NCBI GenBank assembly: GCA_949317995.1
Contig: OX439038.1
Coordinates: forward strand, 65,621,576-65,685,575
Length of the DNA stretch: 64,000 bases
From: Acholoe squamosa
Lineage: Eukaryota; Annelida; Polychaeta; Phyllodocida; Polynoidae
Direction: 5' to 3'
Positions 1 through 12,165 of this stretch are shown here, piece by piece. The notes under the pieces are model-generated. The model had not been told where the DNA came from. It did not search any database and worked only from the letters and a program-made list of their open reading frames with translations. The translations under genes and the position numbers were made by a program. Numbering within the stretch: position 1 is the stretch's first letter; each line of letters starts with the position of its first letter.

Positions 1-540
1 GATCACCAAAAGGCCAAAAAATCATAAGCAATACTTTCAATCTCAATTGCTGTTGCATCGTGGTTTGGGGAGAATATGAAATGTTTGCCTTGCGGAGCAG
101 AAGAAAAAGAGTAAGAAATGCCGCTATTTGAACATGCATTCACCAGTGGCTCAACCCCTTTTTGTATATCCTTTGCCACACTGAATCTTAATGTCATTTC
201 CATCAATAAAACTCAGGCCTACCTATACTTTCTCTATAATTTTGTACTCAGGTATGAAGTACATTTCTCTATTTCTAACATTCTACAGTGTTTTAACGCC
301 ATAATAGGGGTTAGTATGTATTATACCACAAATTTTGGGTTACTCAGTGCTTTTTGCTGGATATTCCCATGCACATACCTGTCGATATTGCACACCCTGT
401 AGGCTGTAACATCAATTTTGTAAGGTGTGGGGTTATCCATGGATAACCCACACGCTGTGCAGTTATCCATGGATAACCCACACGCCTATCATGTCCCTCC
501 ATGTCATATGTTACATGTTAAAACCCACGAAATATTCAAG
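1..540. other. No gene seen; two short palindromes
   Basis: No supported coding region. The 16-base palindrome GTTATCCATGGATAAC occurs twice, at 432-447 and 462-477, in a 30-base tandem duplication. The same GGATAAC/GTTATCC core is in the arms of the hairpin at 1543-1666, so these may belong to the same repeat family. Confidence 0.5.
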
Positions 541-544
541 GCCA

Positions 545-612
545 GGGTAGAGATCGAACCTGCAGTCTCACATCCCAAATCCAACTCCCTATGCACTGCG
601 CCACAGGGACTG
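545..612 (-). repeat. tRNA-like SINE head
   Basis: Read on the minus strand, this stretch has a tRNA-like layout. An A-box-like block (TGGCGCAGTGCATAGG) lies near 590-606 and a B-box match (GGTTCGATCT) near 550-559, at the spacing expected of an internal RNA polymerase III promoter. It does not look like an intact tRNA gene because the acceptor stem is not closed. A tRNA-derived SINE or decayed tRNA is the best reading. Confidence 0.5.
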
Positions 613-733
613 ACGAGAAATGCTCGGTTCGAACCACGTCTGGATATGATACAAAGCCCGGGAAGGTGACGACTGCGGGCGGTCCGCTACCATAACCGTG
701 GGACGCATTCAAACATAGCCAAGCCAAGAGGGG

Positions 734-811
734 AGGAGACGCGGTGGTCTAGTGGTTAGGGCTTTGCGCTCAGCTGTCAGAGGTACGCGGATCGAGCCCC
801 GGTCCGGGCGC
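734..811 (+). repeat. tRNA-like SINE head
   Basis: The plus strand has an A-box-like block (TGGTCTAGTGGTTAGG, about 743-758) and a B-box-like block (GGATCGAGCCC, about 788-798). The arms resemble a tRNA but the fold is not complete. It leads straight into the duplicated GC-richer repeat that follows, so it is probably the promoter head of that repeat. Confidence 0.5.
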
Positions 812-1545
812 ATGTTTTTTTCGCCGTGCGCACTGTCGCTGTCCGCTGCCGGGTGACAAGGTGTATTAAACACAAACATAACCGCGAGAAGCATCTTTTT
901 TTCGCCGTGTGCACTGTAGCTGTCCCTTGCCGGGCGATGAGGTGTATGTATCGATTGTACACAAACATAACCGCGAGACGTATTCAAACAAAGCCAAGCC
1001 GAGACGGCGCTGTCACTGTCCGCTGCCGGGCGAGAGGTGTATTATACACAAACATAACCACGAGATGCATTCAAAGCTTTAGCTGTCTGCTGCTGGGTGA
1101 CGAGGTGTATGTACCTGTGTACACACACTATGGCTGGCTTCGAGTCCCGGGGAGGGGGAATAATTTTTGTTTTTAACTTGAATTTATTGGTATTCTATTG
1201 ATTAATTATTAGTTTCGTGGTATAAAATAATATAAAAAGAGGTGTATTATACACAAACATAACAGCGAGAAGCACCTTTCTTCGCTGTGTGCACTGCCGG
1301 GCGACGAGGTGTATTCTACACAAATATTACAGCGAGACGCATTGAAATCTTTAGCCGTGTGCCGCTGCCTGTCCAAGCCGAGACCGGGGCTGCCGCTGTC
1401 CGCTGCCGGTCACCGAGCTGTATGTACCGATCGTGTACACACAATGGCTGGCATCGAGTCCCGGGGAGGGGGAATATTTTTTGTTTTCAACTTGAATTTA
1501 TTGGTATAATATTGATTATTTATTGGTTTCGTGGTATAAAATAAG
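812..1545 (+). repeat. Duplicated repeat block downstream of the tRNA-like head
   Basis: Units around the words CGCCGTGYGCACTG, GTCCGCTGCCGGG and AGGTGTATTATACACAAACA recur several times between 825 and 1420. A longer segment ending in GAGTCCCGGGGAGGGGGAAT and an AT-rich tail occurs at about 1095-1225 and again at about 1420-1545. The open frames here run through the repeat and are not thought to be genes. Confidence 0.6.
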
Positions 1546-1666
1546 TAGTCAATGGATAACTCATGACTTGTGTGTGTTAGCAAAGGCTAATAACACTCGG
1601 CCTACGGCCTCATGTCATTATTCTTCACTAACACACACGCGTCATGAGTTATCCATTGATTACTTG
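1543..1666. repeat. Long hairpin with GC-rich loop
   Basis: The arm AGTCAATGGATAACTCATGA near 1546-1565 is matched in inverse by the arm near 1642-1664. The centre is the GC-rich CACTCGGCCTACGGCCTCAT. A second partial copy of the right arm follows at about 1667-1725. The loop resembles those of the hairpins at 41.6, 50.5, 51.8 and 62.9 kb although the arms differ. Confidence 0.7.
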
Positions 1667-1729
1667 TTCACTAACACACACTCGTCATGAATTATCCATT
1701 GATTACTTGTTCACTAACACTGTTATCGA

Positions 1730-3300
1730 GACCCAGCCTCAACAGTACCATTAACACCTAAGGGTGTTCTTTTATGCATCATACAATGGTTTTGGACCAA
1801 AATGATACAGCACTTCCAAAGCTCAAGGAGTCCTTGCTTATCTGAACCCCAAGTCTCCACCCCTACCATGGGCTAACAGCAGGAGACGAAGTGTCTGGTT
1901 TCCTGTGTGCGTGATACCTAGCTAGAATAGTGAGGTTACCTTGAGGAGACTAGTGTGCCAGGCCACCATCAGATAATGATTACAGGTGCGAACAGGATAT
2001 GCCAGTTCTCATGCAAAAATGTGTTTGCCTATGGTAATTAGGATCACGTGTGATCCTTCTGATCAGAGTCAGGTGCACCAGATTGTCTTTGATAGGGGTC
2101 CTGTCCTGATGTCCCCACTTATTTGCCACCATCCTTGCTGTAATTGGTGTGCTGTGAAAATAAATTACAAGTAGTTCTATTACTATGAGGGTGTGTGGAA
2201 GGAGAGTTTTGGATCATTTTTTCATCTGCAGTGATCAGGGTGTGAATGTGTCATGTATTCACAATACGTGGGAGTGTTGATAGCTAATGTCATATTCTTA
2301 TTTACCCACTGTGGTATGAATGTACAATGAATATCTAAGGTCTTTTTTTTTGCATAGGCCAACATCATCGGTACAGTTATTTTTGGGTGGTACTGCTATA
2401 AAGTTAAAAGAAATTTGAATGCAGGTAAAACTCTGTCAGAGATAAAAATACAATGCATAACATTTTGATCAATATGGCTTTGCGGTTTCAATTACAAATA
2501 TAAATAACAGCAATTTCAATGTACCACTTTCTACATAGCACATAATTGAAGTTATGCAAGGTAATTCATTCACTCTCTCGCACTTTCACCTGTATGCACA
2601 CACAGAACACATGAAACAATTGCCTGTGGGTGTCCTCCAGGACTCCAGTGGGAAAATCTCATTGTCATTTGAGTCGTGTAAAGTCTATAGACAGAATTTG
2701 AGAGATAATTCTCAAAATGGGCAGGCCCATCCTGTTGTAGGGGCATGGTTTATTATTAGCGTCTATGGGGTCGCCACCCAACCCAAGTGGCTATATAATA
2801 GTCGGGTCAGAAGCTAGGGAGACATAATCCCCCCGGATTCTGTACGAACACCCTAAGATCTCCCTGACTCCGAAGCCTTACCTGGTAGTCACAAATCAGA
2901 GCTATCCAAATGATAACAGGCCTACTTGGAATACCCTTAGTTTACTGTATATTAGGATACTGAATAAATCTTGTTGCCTACTAAACCAGACATTCTTGTA
3001 TTCGTGAACCTTTCCGAACAAACAGACAGCCGGTCTAATAAAGAACCATTACACCATGATTAAAATCATTCCCATTAGCCCTGATGCATTGCATCACAGC
3101 TGAGCATCGGTTTATCTCTTCTAGAAGGGAATGATTATGTTGCCCTAAGAATAGCGTCTTGAGCATCCCTTTATTTGAAAACATGTCTCAATTTTATTTT
3201 TTTATAATATTATAGTAGATCATGAGTCCTTGGATGCCTCAAATTAAGATCCTGACACTTTACCACCCTTCCCTTAATTGCTGACATTTAAAGACCTTAT
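1730..3300. other. No gene seen
   Basis: I found no coding region, RNA gene or clear repeat here. Short open frames lack codon character. A TATA-like GGCTATATAATAG lies near 2788-2800, without other promoter support. Confidence 0.4.
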
Positions 3301-4420
3301 TTTATTTTAGTCAGTAAATGTCAAAGTCCAGATTAGTGAACAAAAAAAGTCTGACTAAATAAGTGGTACCTGATTCCATCGGGAAGTTGACTTTATCAGT
3401 CAAAAATTTCATTTTTTCAGTCAAATTTTCGACTTTTCAGCCAGTTCACAGACATTTGCAGCCAGTTTTCACACATTATCACTCAACATTTGACTTCAAG
3501 TCAATTCACTGATAGGTATCTAGTCGGTATCTGATAGATGCTGTCATTAGCATTAAGTGTATACTGCATGTGTATGTATAGTAAGTTAACTGGAGTGTTA
3601 TGCACTATAGATAACACATTTAAATCTACTGGACTCTCAAGTTGTTGAGTTATGTATTTAAGGAGTGTTTATTTTCTAATTAAGACCAATTATTCTTGCT
3701 GTTCAATGAGAGATAACTGGTAAAATGGACCTGCACGTATACTATACCCAGACTGATGCAAGCTCCTATCTATGGTACGATTATTATGGCCATGTGGTTC
3801 AAATATTACTGCACACTTAATATGAAATGTCAAAAGTGCATTATCGATCTCATTTATTGTTTAACTATGGTGTTAAAGACAAACATTAAGGCTTGTAATT
3901 TTCTCAATTAGGGTTTGGTCAGCCCAATATTGTGACTGAAAACATGTGAAGTTTGCAATAAACACAACTGAACTTGAACTTGTACACCTGATTCGTCTGT
4001 TCATCAGTCAATGGGTAAGTGGAGAAAAGTTGACTGAAAAAGTTTGACTTTACTGCAAAAGTCAAAAGTCAGATAAAATCTAACCAAAAATGTTGATTTT
4101 CTGAAATATTAAAATAAAAGTAATATTTACATAAAAGTCAAATCAAACTTTCTGGAAAAGTCTGACTTTGACTGGAAAACTGATTTCAATCACTGTCAGT
4201 CAGCTAAAAAGTTCAGGAAAGTCAACTTTTTCAGTCAACTTTGCAGAAAAAGGTCTAAATGGAATTATGGAAAAGTCGGTGAAAGTGGGGGACAGCTGAC
4301 TTGAAAAGTCAAGATTTCACTTTCTCAGTCACAGAATGTTGGACAAAGTCAGTAAAAGTTTACTTTTTTTCAGTCAAGGTTTTCTGACTTTTTGCACATT
4401 TGACTAAGGTGGAATAAGGC
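3300..4420. repeat. Cryptic AGTCAA / TTGACT repeat region
   Basis: The words AGTCAA, AAAGTC, CAGTCA and their complements recur dozens of times without a fixed period, densest at 3330-3500 and 4010-4400. This is a degenerate low-complexity region with both orientations mixed. No gene is supported. Confidence 0.6.
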
Positions 4421-5417
4421 CTTAAGGTGCACCATAGGTCACCCTATTAGGTGTAACTTGTGAGATTTTGGTCAGCCTGCTGTTATATAGTTTAATACCC
4501 TCGCCTATACCATGTATTCTTACTCTACAAATCGCTTGCATAATTCAGTTGATTGTTCCTGAAGAGCACCTTGGTCAACACATGTGGCTCTTCTGCAAAA
4601 TACGAAAATGCAGAGAGTCCTTCTTAATTTTGCTTCATTTAAAATTCAGTTGTTGACATTCATTTTCACCAGACATTGCCAATAAAGCCATGATATAACA
4701 GCTCCATGTACAAGGATTCTTGTAACAGTCATAGCGGTATTTCCCTAAAATCTTACCCGATAAACCAAGATGAGAGTTTGCTTTTGTCAACATAGATTTC
4801 TTGTCCACGGAATTATCAACTTACGCATATATCGCTAATCCCTTATTCATGATGCACTATCTGTATGAGTTAAAACTTTCCTGCTCTGGTTGTATTAACA
4901 TGTTTTATAAGTTCATTACCAGTGGCAACCTTTGGCTTGGAATCTTGTCAATAAGCTGATGAACAGGTCGATGTTCATTACAGTGTCCATCGTTCCATCA
5001 TTTCAATATCCATATTATTGGCATCACTATGTGTCCCCTGATGATAAACTTAATAAAGCCGTTTTAGCCAGTGTTCCAGCAGAACTAATGGGAGTACTGT
5101 GTGGACTTGCCGAGTCTAATAAACTAGCATAATTTTAATAATTTTGTTTAAAACTGGAAATGAATAATTGTGTAAGAAATTACCGGGACAGTTCTGTTCC
5201 CTTTGGCTTCATCAGATAATAGAGATATTTTGCGAATATGGTAAATGTTGACAGTGGATACTACATGTCTCTACTAGTTCTAAGTAGATAGCCACTCGTG
5301 CCCATGGTTTCCATGGGTGACCTTTTTTCACGAAAATAATAATGTTTGGTAACTCTACCTTATATATTTTTCAAAACCATATGCCTGTTTGGTTACATCT
5401 TTAAGGTTGTTGACCAA
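4421..5417. other. No gene seen
   Basis: No supported coding region, RNA gene or clear repeat. This is the left flank of the candidate transposon that begins near 5418. Confidence 0.35.
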
Positions 5418-5440
5418 GTTTACTGAAAATGGTGCAGGTC
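5418..5440 (+). repeat. Candidate left terminal inverted repeat
   Basis: The segment GTTTACTGAAAATGGTGCAG continuing to 5440 matches the reverse complement of 17754-17776 at 20 of 23 positions, including an 11-base exact core TGGTGCAGGTC. The similarity stops outward of 5418. No target-site duplication is visible. Confidence 0.45.
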
Positions 5441-5540
5441 CGGCCTAGGGGGGTCTGGGGGGGCCTCCCAGGGAAAGGTTGCTGGATCTCTCTATCCTTT
5501 GGTATGGGTATACTAGAGGGGTTGGGGGTTGGGCCTGCAC
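5440..5540 (+). other. G-rich tract, possible G-quadruplex
   Basis: Two G-run clusters lie just inside the candidate left end: runs of six and seven G at about 5448-5466, and four runs (ending GGGGTTGGGGGTTGGG) at about 5505-5533. The spacing would allow a quadruplex on the plus strand. Confidence 0.4.
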
Positions 5541-5609
5541 AGGTAATTTTTTTTAAATGTGTTTCCCGTTACCATGACAACCGACCAAAGATGGATACCC
5601 AGAAATGGC

Positions 5610-6379
5610 GGACCGCGTCTGCTCACTTTCAGCCATAAATTAGATAGGATGGTATATCTTGGCCAGTTTCCCTGGCAACCTTTGTTAAACATCATAATAG
5701 GACAGGGGGAGAATGTACTTATAGGAAAAATATAACTTTCAGGGTGAGAAGGGGGGCCAGAGTGTGAGAAATACCCCTAAAAATCATTAAAAATCTTCAT
5801 TTTCATGCTTATTCTTTCACAAAAAAAACCCCAAACTTTGAAGTAACTTTACATGATAAGAACTATACCATAGGGAACGTTTTTCTATTTAGTATACATC
5901 TTTATTCCTTCATAATGCATGTCCTAAAACTATGGTGTGGTAGAAGCCTCTTATATCTATTGCAGGGGCGTGTTAAAGAAGCTTGAAAAATGAGCAGACG
6001 CGGGACCGAAGTGAGCAGACACCGCCCTTAACATAATAAATCTTCATTATCATAAAAAAAATCATAAATAAGCAGTACCATCTATTTATAAAAGAGTCAT
6101 TTTATTGTACTCTGTCTATATTTCACATATTGCATTTTTTTATCCTTTTCCGACTTCATATTTCTGTGAAAAATATTTATAAATAAAGTTGTTGAAATTT
6201 ACTTGTTGTCTTTGTTTCAGTCTTTTTCATTTTCTGCTCACCTATAAAGGAGTTTAAAGCAGTAATTAAAAGCCTACACATGTGTACTATACATTAAAAT
6301 CACTTTGGTTTCCATGGAAATACATGGGAAATTAATTATGTCCCTATATTTACATCACCCTAGTGAGCAGACGCGGTCC
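5610..6379. repeat. Left cluster of the 15-base motif
   Basis: Copies of GAGCAGACRCGGWCC lie at 5610-5626 (minus orientation), 5992-6007, 6013-6026 (ending degenerate) and 6365-6379. Most are preceded by AGT or AAT, giving AGTGAGCAGACGCGG. Confidence 0.8.
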
Positions 6380-8515
6380 ACCCGGCAAGTCATTTCTCTG
6401 GTTACTGACCCCTGTACTGTGGCCGGCTTTGACATAGGAAAAATCCATACAACTAACATTTCTCTTATACATATCCAAGGTACATAACTTAGAGTAAATA
6501 TTTTTGCCTTTACATGCATAGAAAATTGTACTTTTCCCCCAGTTTTATGGGCTAAACCATCAGGAAAGTGAAAATTTCATGCATTTTTTACTTTTGAAAG
6601 GCTGGCATTCTCAAAAATTACATATTTAACATGCCATAATGTAGTCTTTGTATGCCTACAAAGGTCTATTTTACATTAAAATCACTTTAGTTGCCATGAA
6701 GACTAAGAGAAAATTCAATATACCTCCACTTCTGATTGAAAATATAAATTTGAAAGTGAGCAGATGCGGTCCAGACGAGTATGGAAAGTGCATAGATCAT
6801 TGTGACCACCCTGAACATTGAAAATTTTTTTCACACCAACAGTTTTCTTTCCCATATCCAAGGTACATAACTTATAGTAATTATTTTTGCCTTAACATCC
6901 TTAGAAGATTGTACTTTTCCCCCATTTTTATGGGCTAAACCATTAGGAAAGTGAAAATTTCATGCATTTTTTACATTTGACTCCCTGACATTTGCCACCA
7001 TCGCATATTTAACATGCCATAATGCAGTCTTTATATGCCTACATATGTTTTACTTACATTTACATCACATTCGTTGCCATGGAGAGGAATAAGAAATTCA
7101 TTATACCTCTATATCAAACATGTACACACCTTAATAGAAGTGAGCAGACGCGGTCCCGACTACAATGGATTTCTATGGAAAGTCCGTACTACACTGTGAC
7201 CACCCCTGACATTAGAAAATTGATTCATACCTATGGTTTTCTTTCCCATATCCAAAGTAAATTATGTGGAGAAATTATTTATCCCTTTACATCCATAGAA
7301 AATTGTACTTTTCCCCCAGTTTTATGGGCTAAACCATCAGGAAAGTGAAAAATTCATGCATTTTTTACATTTGAAAGACTGGCATTTGCCACCATCGCAT
7401 ATTTAACATGCCATAATGCAGTCTTTATATGCCTACATATGTTTCATTCACATTTACATCACATTTGTTGCCATGGAGACCAACAGAAAATTCAATATAC
7501 CTCCACTTCTGATTGAAAACATAAATTTGAAAGTGAGCAGATGCGGTCCAGACGAGTATGGAAAGTGCATAGATCATTGTGACCACCCTGAACATTGAAA
7601 AATTTATTCACACCAACAATTTTCTTTCCCATATCCAAGGTACATAACTTATAGTAATTATTTTTGCCTTAACATCCTTAGAAGATTGTACTTTTCCCCC
7701 ATTTTTATGGGCTAAACCATTAGGAAAGTGAAAATTTCATGCCTTTTTTACATTTGACTCCCTGACATTTGCCACCATCGCATATTTAACATGCCATAAT
7801 GCAGTCTTTATATGCCTACATATGTTTTATTTACATTTACATCACATTCTTTGCCATGGAGAGGAATAAGAAATTCATTATACCTCTATATCAAACATGT
7901 ACACACCGTAATAGAAGTGAGCAGACGCGGTCCCGACTACAATGGATTTCTATGGAAAGTCCATACTACACTGTGACCACCCCTGACATTAGAAAATTGA
8001 TTCATACCTATGGTTTTCTTTCCCATATCCAAAGTAAATTATGTGGAGAAATTATTTATCCCTTTACATCCATAGAAAATTGTACTTTTCCCCCAGTTTT
8101 ATGGGCTAAACCATCAGGAAAGTGAAAAATTCATGCATTTTTTACATTTGAAAGACTGGCATTTGCCACCATCGCATATTTAACATGCCATAATGCAGTC
8201 TTTATATGCCTACAAAGGTCTATTTTACATTAGAATCACTTTAGTTGCCATGAACACTAACAGAAAATTCAATATACCTCCACTTCTGATTGAAAACATA
8301 AATATGAAAGTGATCAGACGCGGTCCCGACTACAATGGATTTCTATGGAAAATCCATACTACACATATTTAACATTCCATAATGCAGTCTTTATATGCCT
8401 ACATATATTTCATTTACATTTAGATCACATTCATTGCCATGGAGACCAACAGAAAATTCAATATACCTCCACTTCTGATTGAAAACATTTATTTGAAAGT
8501 GAGCAGATGCGGTCC
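6290..8515 (+). repeat. Higher-order tandem array, 777-bp repeat of two monomers
   Basis: Monomers of two kinds alternate. The TTGTACTTTTCCCCC anchor starts at 6526, 6909, 7303, 7686 and 8080, so spacings alternate 383 and 394. The motif copies at 6365, 6758, 7142, 7535, 7919 and 8312 are spaced 393, 384, 393, 384 and 393. One monomer carries GCAGACGCGGTCCCGAC and the other GCAGATGCGGTCCAGAC. The last unit is shortened (8312 to 8501). Two nearly identical 108-codon open frames at 7022 and 7799 are products of the repeat, not genes. It lies downstream of the transposase-like gene. Confidence 0.85.
8488..8493 (-). promoter_or_regulatory. Candidate polyadenylation signal for the DDE exon
   Basis: AATAAA on the minus strand, about 150 bases beyond the TAA stop at 8644. 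It sits inside the tandem array. Confidence 0.35.
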
Positions 8516-8643
8516 AGACGATAAATATGATATATGCATGATGTTACAAGTCTCTTTCCTTTAACCATTTTACAAGCGAGTAACTAGTATGCCAAGAGGT
8601 ATTGCCAAGGTTTACGTGAACAGCTGGGTCAGAGGAGGGAACC

Positions 8644-11600
8644 TTATAAATTATATTTCTTGACAAAGGCAAGACTTACAGTGTCTAACACCGGCCAGTC
8701 ATCACTGGAAGTGTCACCATCGCCATCCTTATCATCTATGAGGGCCTCATTAACCTCCTGCCCTTCACGGCGAACCTTGGCAACACCCCTGGCAATAGCT
8801 CGTGTCCTTGAAGAGGGAGGGTTAAAAGCAGGGTCTTCATCTGAGTCCTCGTCATCAGCATCTGCCACTGCTGCCTGTGCTGCCTGACTACACATCCTCT
8901 TTGGCCGACTTGGTCCTTCTCGTAATGACTCTATAAAGTGAGTGTAAGTGGCGACCTCTTCATCAGAGCTGAAAACTTCCTCCATCACTCCTGCCTGGTT
9001 TGACCCTGGCAGGTCGTCGGGGTCTGAGTCAACGTAGTCGTCCGAGTCGTCTGACTCAGAATCTGAAGCAGTACTAGCGGCAGCAGTGGGCAACTCTGAC
9101 CTCTTCAATGTAGAATTCGTCTTTGGTGTTTTTTTCTTTTTAGCTTTGTGTACCAGTTTAGCTGGGTCCCACTCTTGGCATGCTGGCAGCAAATCTTCCT
9201 CCCAGCAGCATTCCTCATAACAGGAGGTCACCCGGAGATACAGTACTCCGTCGACAACGGTTGCGTGGTGGTATTGCATGAGACCGTTGACAGATGGAGA
9301 CTTCCAAGATTTGACTAGGGTAGCACACTTGAGCACCTCACTCTCATCTGTTTGCAGCAACTTTATTTTAGTTGTCTGCGGGGCGACACTTTGGACAAAG
9401 TCCTCAGCTGTTTGGATTTCTCCTACAGACTTGACGACTCTGTCTGCAAGCCCTTTCAGAGCTCCTCCCACACCATCACAGGGACCTTTACCATGTCCTG
9501 CCTCCAGCCAGTTCCATGTAATCCGGATGGAATACAGGCGCGTGGCCTTACGCAGCATGTCACAGGCAAACCTGTTCCGGTATTGTGATGATGGGGAGTC
9601 TGTAATGATGTGAAGATGCTGCATCTCCACATCCATGTTCCTTCGAACCTCTTTAAGTAGTTGGGTCAGGAACGCCAGAGTGGTGGGAAAGGAGTGGGCC
9701 GTGACCTTACTCACCCCTACAAAGGACAGACTATCAACTTTACCAGCACGGCAGATGTACACAACCATCGGGTGAAGAGTAAGCTGATCCTTCCCGAAGA
9801 ATGCCTGTTGGATCTCTCGCATGTAACCGGTGTTCCAGTTTTCACTGTAGTCCATCTGAACTACAACATGCGAGGATGGGAAAGTGGATTTCAGCTTCCT
9901 CACTGCAGCGTACTGCAGTTCAACCCGTTTGCAGTGGGCACGGAAGGGCACCAAGTCTTCCATGAACTTCTCAATGAAGTTCTCTGTGGGCAGTCTGACC
10001 TTCTTGAGGGTGGTGTGGTAAACGGTCTTGACATCAGATGACTCTTCTTCACACTTATCTACTTTATGAGTTGAGCTCAGCTCGTCAGGCTTAGATTTCT
10101 GATTAGAGCTTTGCTTATCAGTCTTAGAAGAGCTTTCCTTAGTTGCATCTGATGACTTTTTGCCTTTGCCTTTGGATTTCTTGACATAGGTACGTTTCTC
10201 CTTTGTCCACATCTTGAAAGAAACTGTCGCCGTAGTTAGGGCAGCCTCTAACCTCTGCTTGATTTGTTCGTCCGTCATAGCAATAAGCTGACTAGTGGAC
10301 TTGACAAATCCAGGGACAACCTCTTGCATTAGAGACATGTTGGAATGTGGCTGACATAAGCACACACTCCTTTTCAGAAACACACATGTCCTTATGCTTT
10401 TAATTTCCCTGGCGTTTCCGAAGGTGGTGAACGAAATGGTGAGTCCCGTTTCAACCACAAACTTCTTCCAGAGGTTTCGCAAGGTGTCCACCAGAGCAAC
10501 AACCGGGAACTGTCGCGGCTTCTTATAATGTTTCTTGTCGGGGAGTTCATAGCAATTGTCCTCCCTTCGCAAGAACTCGCGTACAGCCATAATCTTAGAC
10601 AGAGCTTTCTCCTGCCGGCTGGTGCTCTTAACAGGCTCTTTAGGTGGAAACACAGCATTGCGACACAACGCGATAGCTCGCGCAATGGCTGACTGTTGAC
10701 CGTGACGTCTCAGTAAGGTGACCGGCCTCTTCATACACATGGCTTTCTTGGTCTTGTTGTCAGAATTGGCCACAATCTCTGCCACCTCCAAGTAGGGAAG
10801 AAACACCTTGACTTGGGTCTTTGATGGTTTCTCTATGCCAGCCTTCCGACAAAGACTTTCGGCCTGAGACCACACATCGTCCCGAGGTGGTGGAGGGGTT
10901 TTTGTTTTTTTAACCGCTGCAGGTTTCCCCTTAACTTTCGGAGTCACCTGAGGGGCAGTCTGTACTGCATCCTCTGCAGGAACTGCTGGTGCAGGTGGTT
11001 GTTGCTGCTCCGGTTGAGCTGCAACTTCCAAAGGCAACTGAGCTTGCTGTGGGGGCGGTACAACAGCATCCTCAGTAGCGTCACGGTCAGGGGTTGGTGC
11101 AGTCTGATCAGGGCTTGAATCCTGGTCTCTGACTGCTGCAGGTACAGAGTGGTTGTCCTGCATACCAGACTTTGGTAACTTGTGTATCTGTTCAGGGCTT
11201 CCAACCTGGTCACTGACATTACACACAGGGTCTATGTGCTTATTGAGATGTGCTTCCGTAATATCCTGAACATTGTATGCAGGGTGCTCAGGGCTCTGGA
11301 GTTGAACCTGGTCATACACTGCAGTGACCTCCTTGCTTTCCCGGACAGGTGCTAACTGGTCCGGGACACCAAGTCAGGCTATTGACTGTTCAGCCTCCTC
11401 TACAAAACTGTCCGACCAATCAGAGAAGTCGCTGTCTTGGCGGGTTTCTCCTCTAGCAGCTCGTTGTTCGTTAATGTCAAGCACCAAATCGGCTGCCTCA
11501 GTAGTGTCCATTTGCTCCAAAGATGAGGGGTCTGTTGAAGAGGGACTGCATGTGGACTCTGTTTCCATGTTATCTGTTGTCAAAGAGGGAGTGCATGTGG

Positions 11601-11791
11601 ACTCTGTTTCCATGTTATCTGTTGAAGAGGGAGTGCCTGTGGACACTGTGTTGGTAGAGGCAGGTGAACTCTGAGTTGCAGGAGACACTGGTTGTGCCTG
11701 GAACCAGGTAGGCATCCGTATTGTCGTTTGTTTCCACCTACTTGACTTTTGGGACCATGTGCGATAGCCCAAACTTGGCACCAACTTTAGC
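8644..11791 (-). CDS. DDE transposase-like terminal exon, with one in-frame TGA
   Basis: This is one reading frame of 1,049 codons starting after a good acceptor (TTCTTTCTCTCAG at 11792), broken once by TGA at 11374-11376. Counting from the GTG at 11319, a Lys/Ser/Glu/Pro-rich lead (1-150) is followed by a conserved block with RSVCLCQPHSNM (318-328). Next come a basic Ser/Lys linker (370-425) and the catalytic core: VVQMDYSENW with D490, HIITDSPSSQYRNR with D574 and WNWLEAGHGKGPCDGVGG with E606. The tail is strongly acidic. Spacing and motifs fit a DDE nuclease fold. These blocks recur in uncharacterised invertebrate proteins that I regard as transposon-derived. The exon begins in the phase left by exon 9 upstream, so it is probably the 3-prime part of that gene. 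The TGA suggests a decayed copy, readthrough or an unseen splice. Confidence 0.75.
11374..11376 (-). other. In-frame TGA inside the DDE exon
   Basis: The two open frames 11784-11374 and 11319-8644 are in the same phase, and only this TGA separates them across 18 further sense codons. The context is GCC TGA CTT G. It may be a single nonsense mutation, a readthrough site or part of a small intron. Confidence 0.75.
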
Positions 11792-11965
11792 CTGAGAGAA
11801 AGAATTACTTATTTAAACTCGGTCTGTACATACATAGACTAGTTAATGGGCCCATGTTAAGAATTCTTGAAATATAAATAATTTAGTAGAGATATATATA
11901 TTGTTTTTTTTTATGAAACTATGACTTCCTAAAGACACAACAAACGCAGTGCTCATTGAAATATA

Positions 11966-11971
11966 TTTATT
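11966..11971 (-). promoter_or_regulatory. Candidate polyadenylation signal for exon 10
   Basis: AATAAA on the minus strand about 195 bases beyond the TGA stop of exon 10 at 12166. It would end the short transcript before the DDE exon. Confidence 0.4.
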
Positions 11972-12165
11972 TCCCACCCCCCAGGTAGATTATGTACAAT
12001 TAACCTATCTCAACACAGGTTATATTGATAAATTATTAAGTTATATATTGCACAGTGTACATGTAAATGCTTTGAACAGCAAAGGATCATAAAGGTGTTA
12101 ATTAGGAATTACTTTTTAAACATTTAAACATATAATATTAAATAGTTAACTGTAACTTGACACAT

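Noticed and set aside
738..811. Functional tRNA gene
   Set aside because: A and B boxes are present but the acceptor stem and anticodon arm do not close. A SINE head is more likely.
7022..8125. Two nearly identical 108-codon plus-strand frames
   Set aside because: They are one 777-bp repeat read twice. The frames have no protein-like composition and follow the array period.
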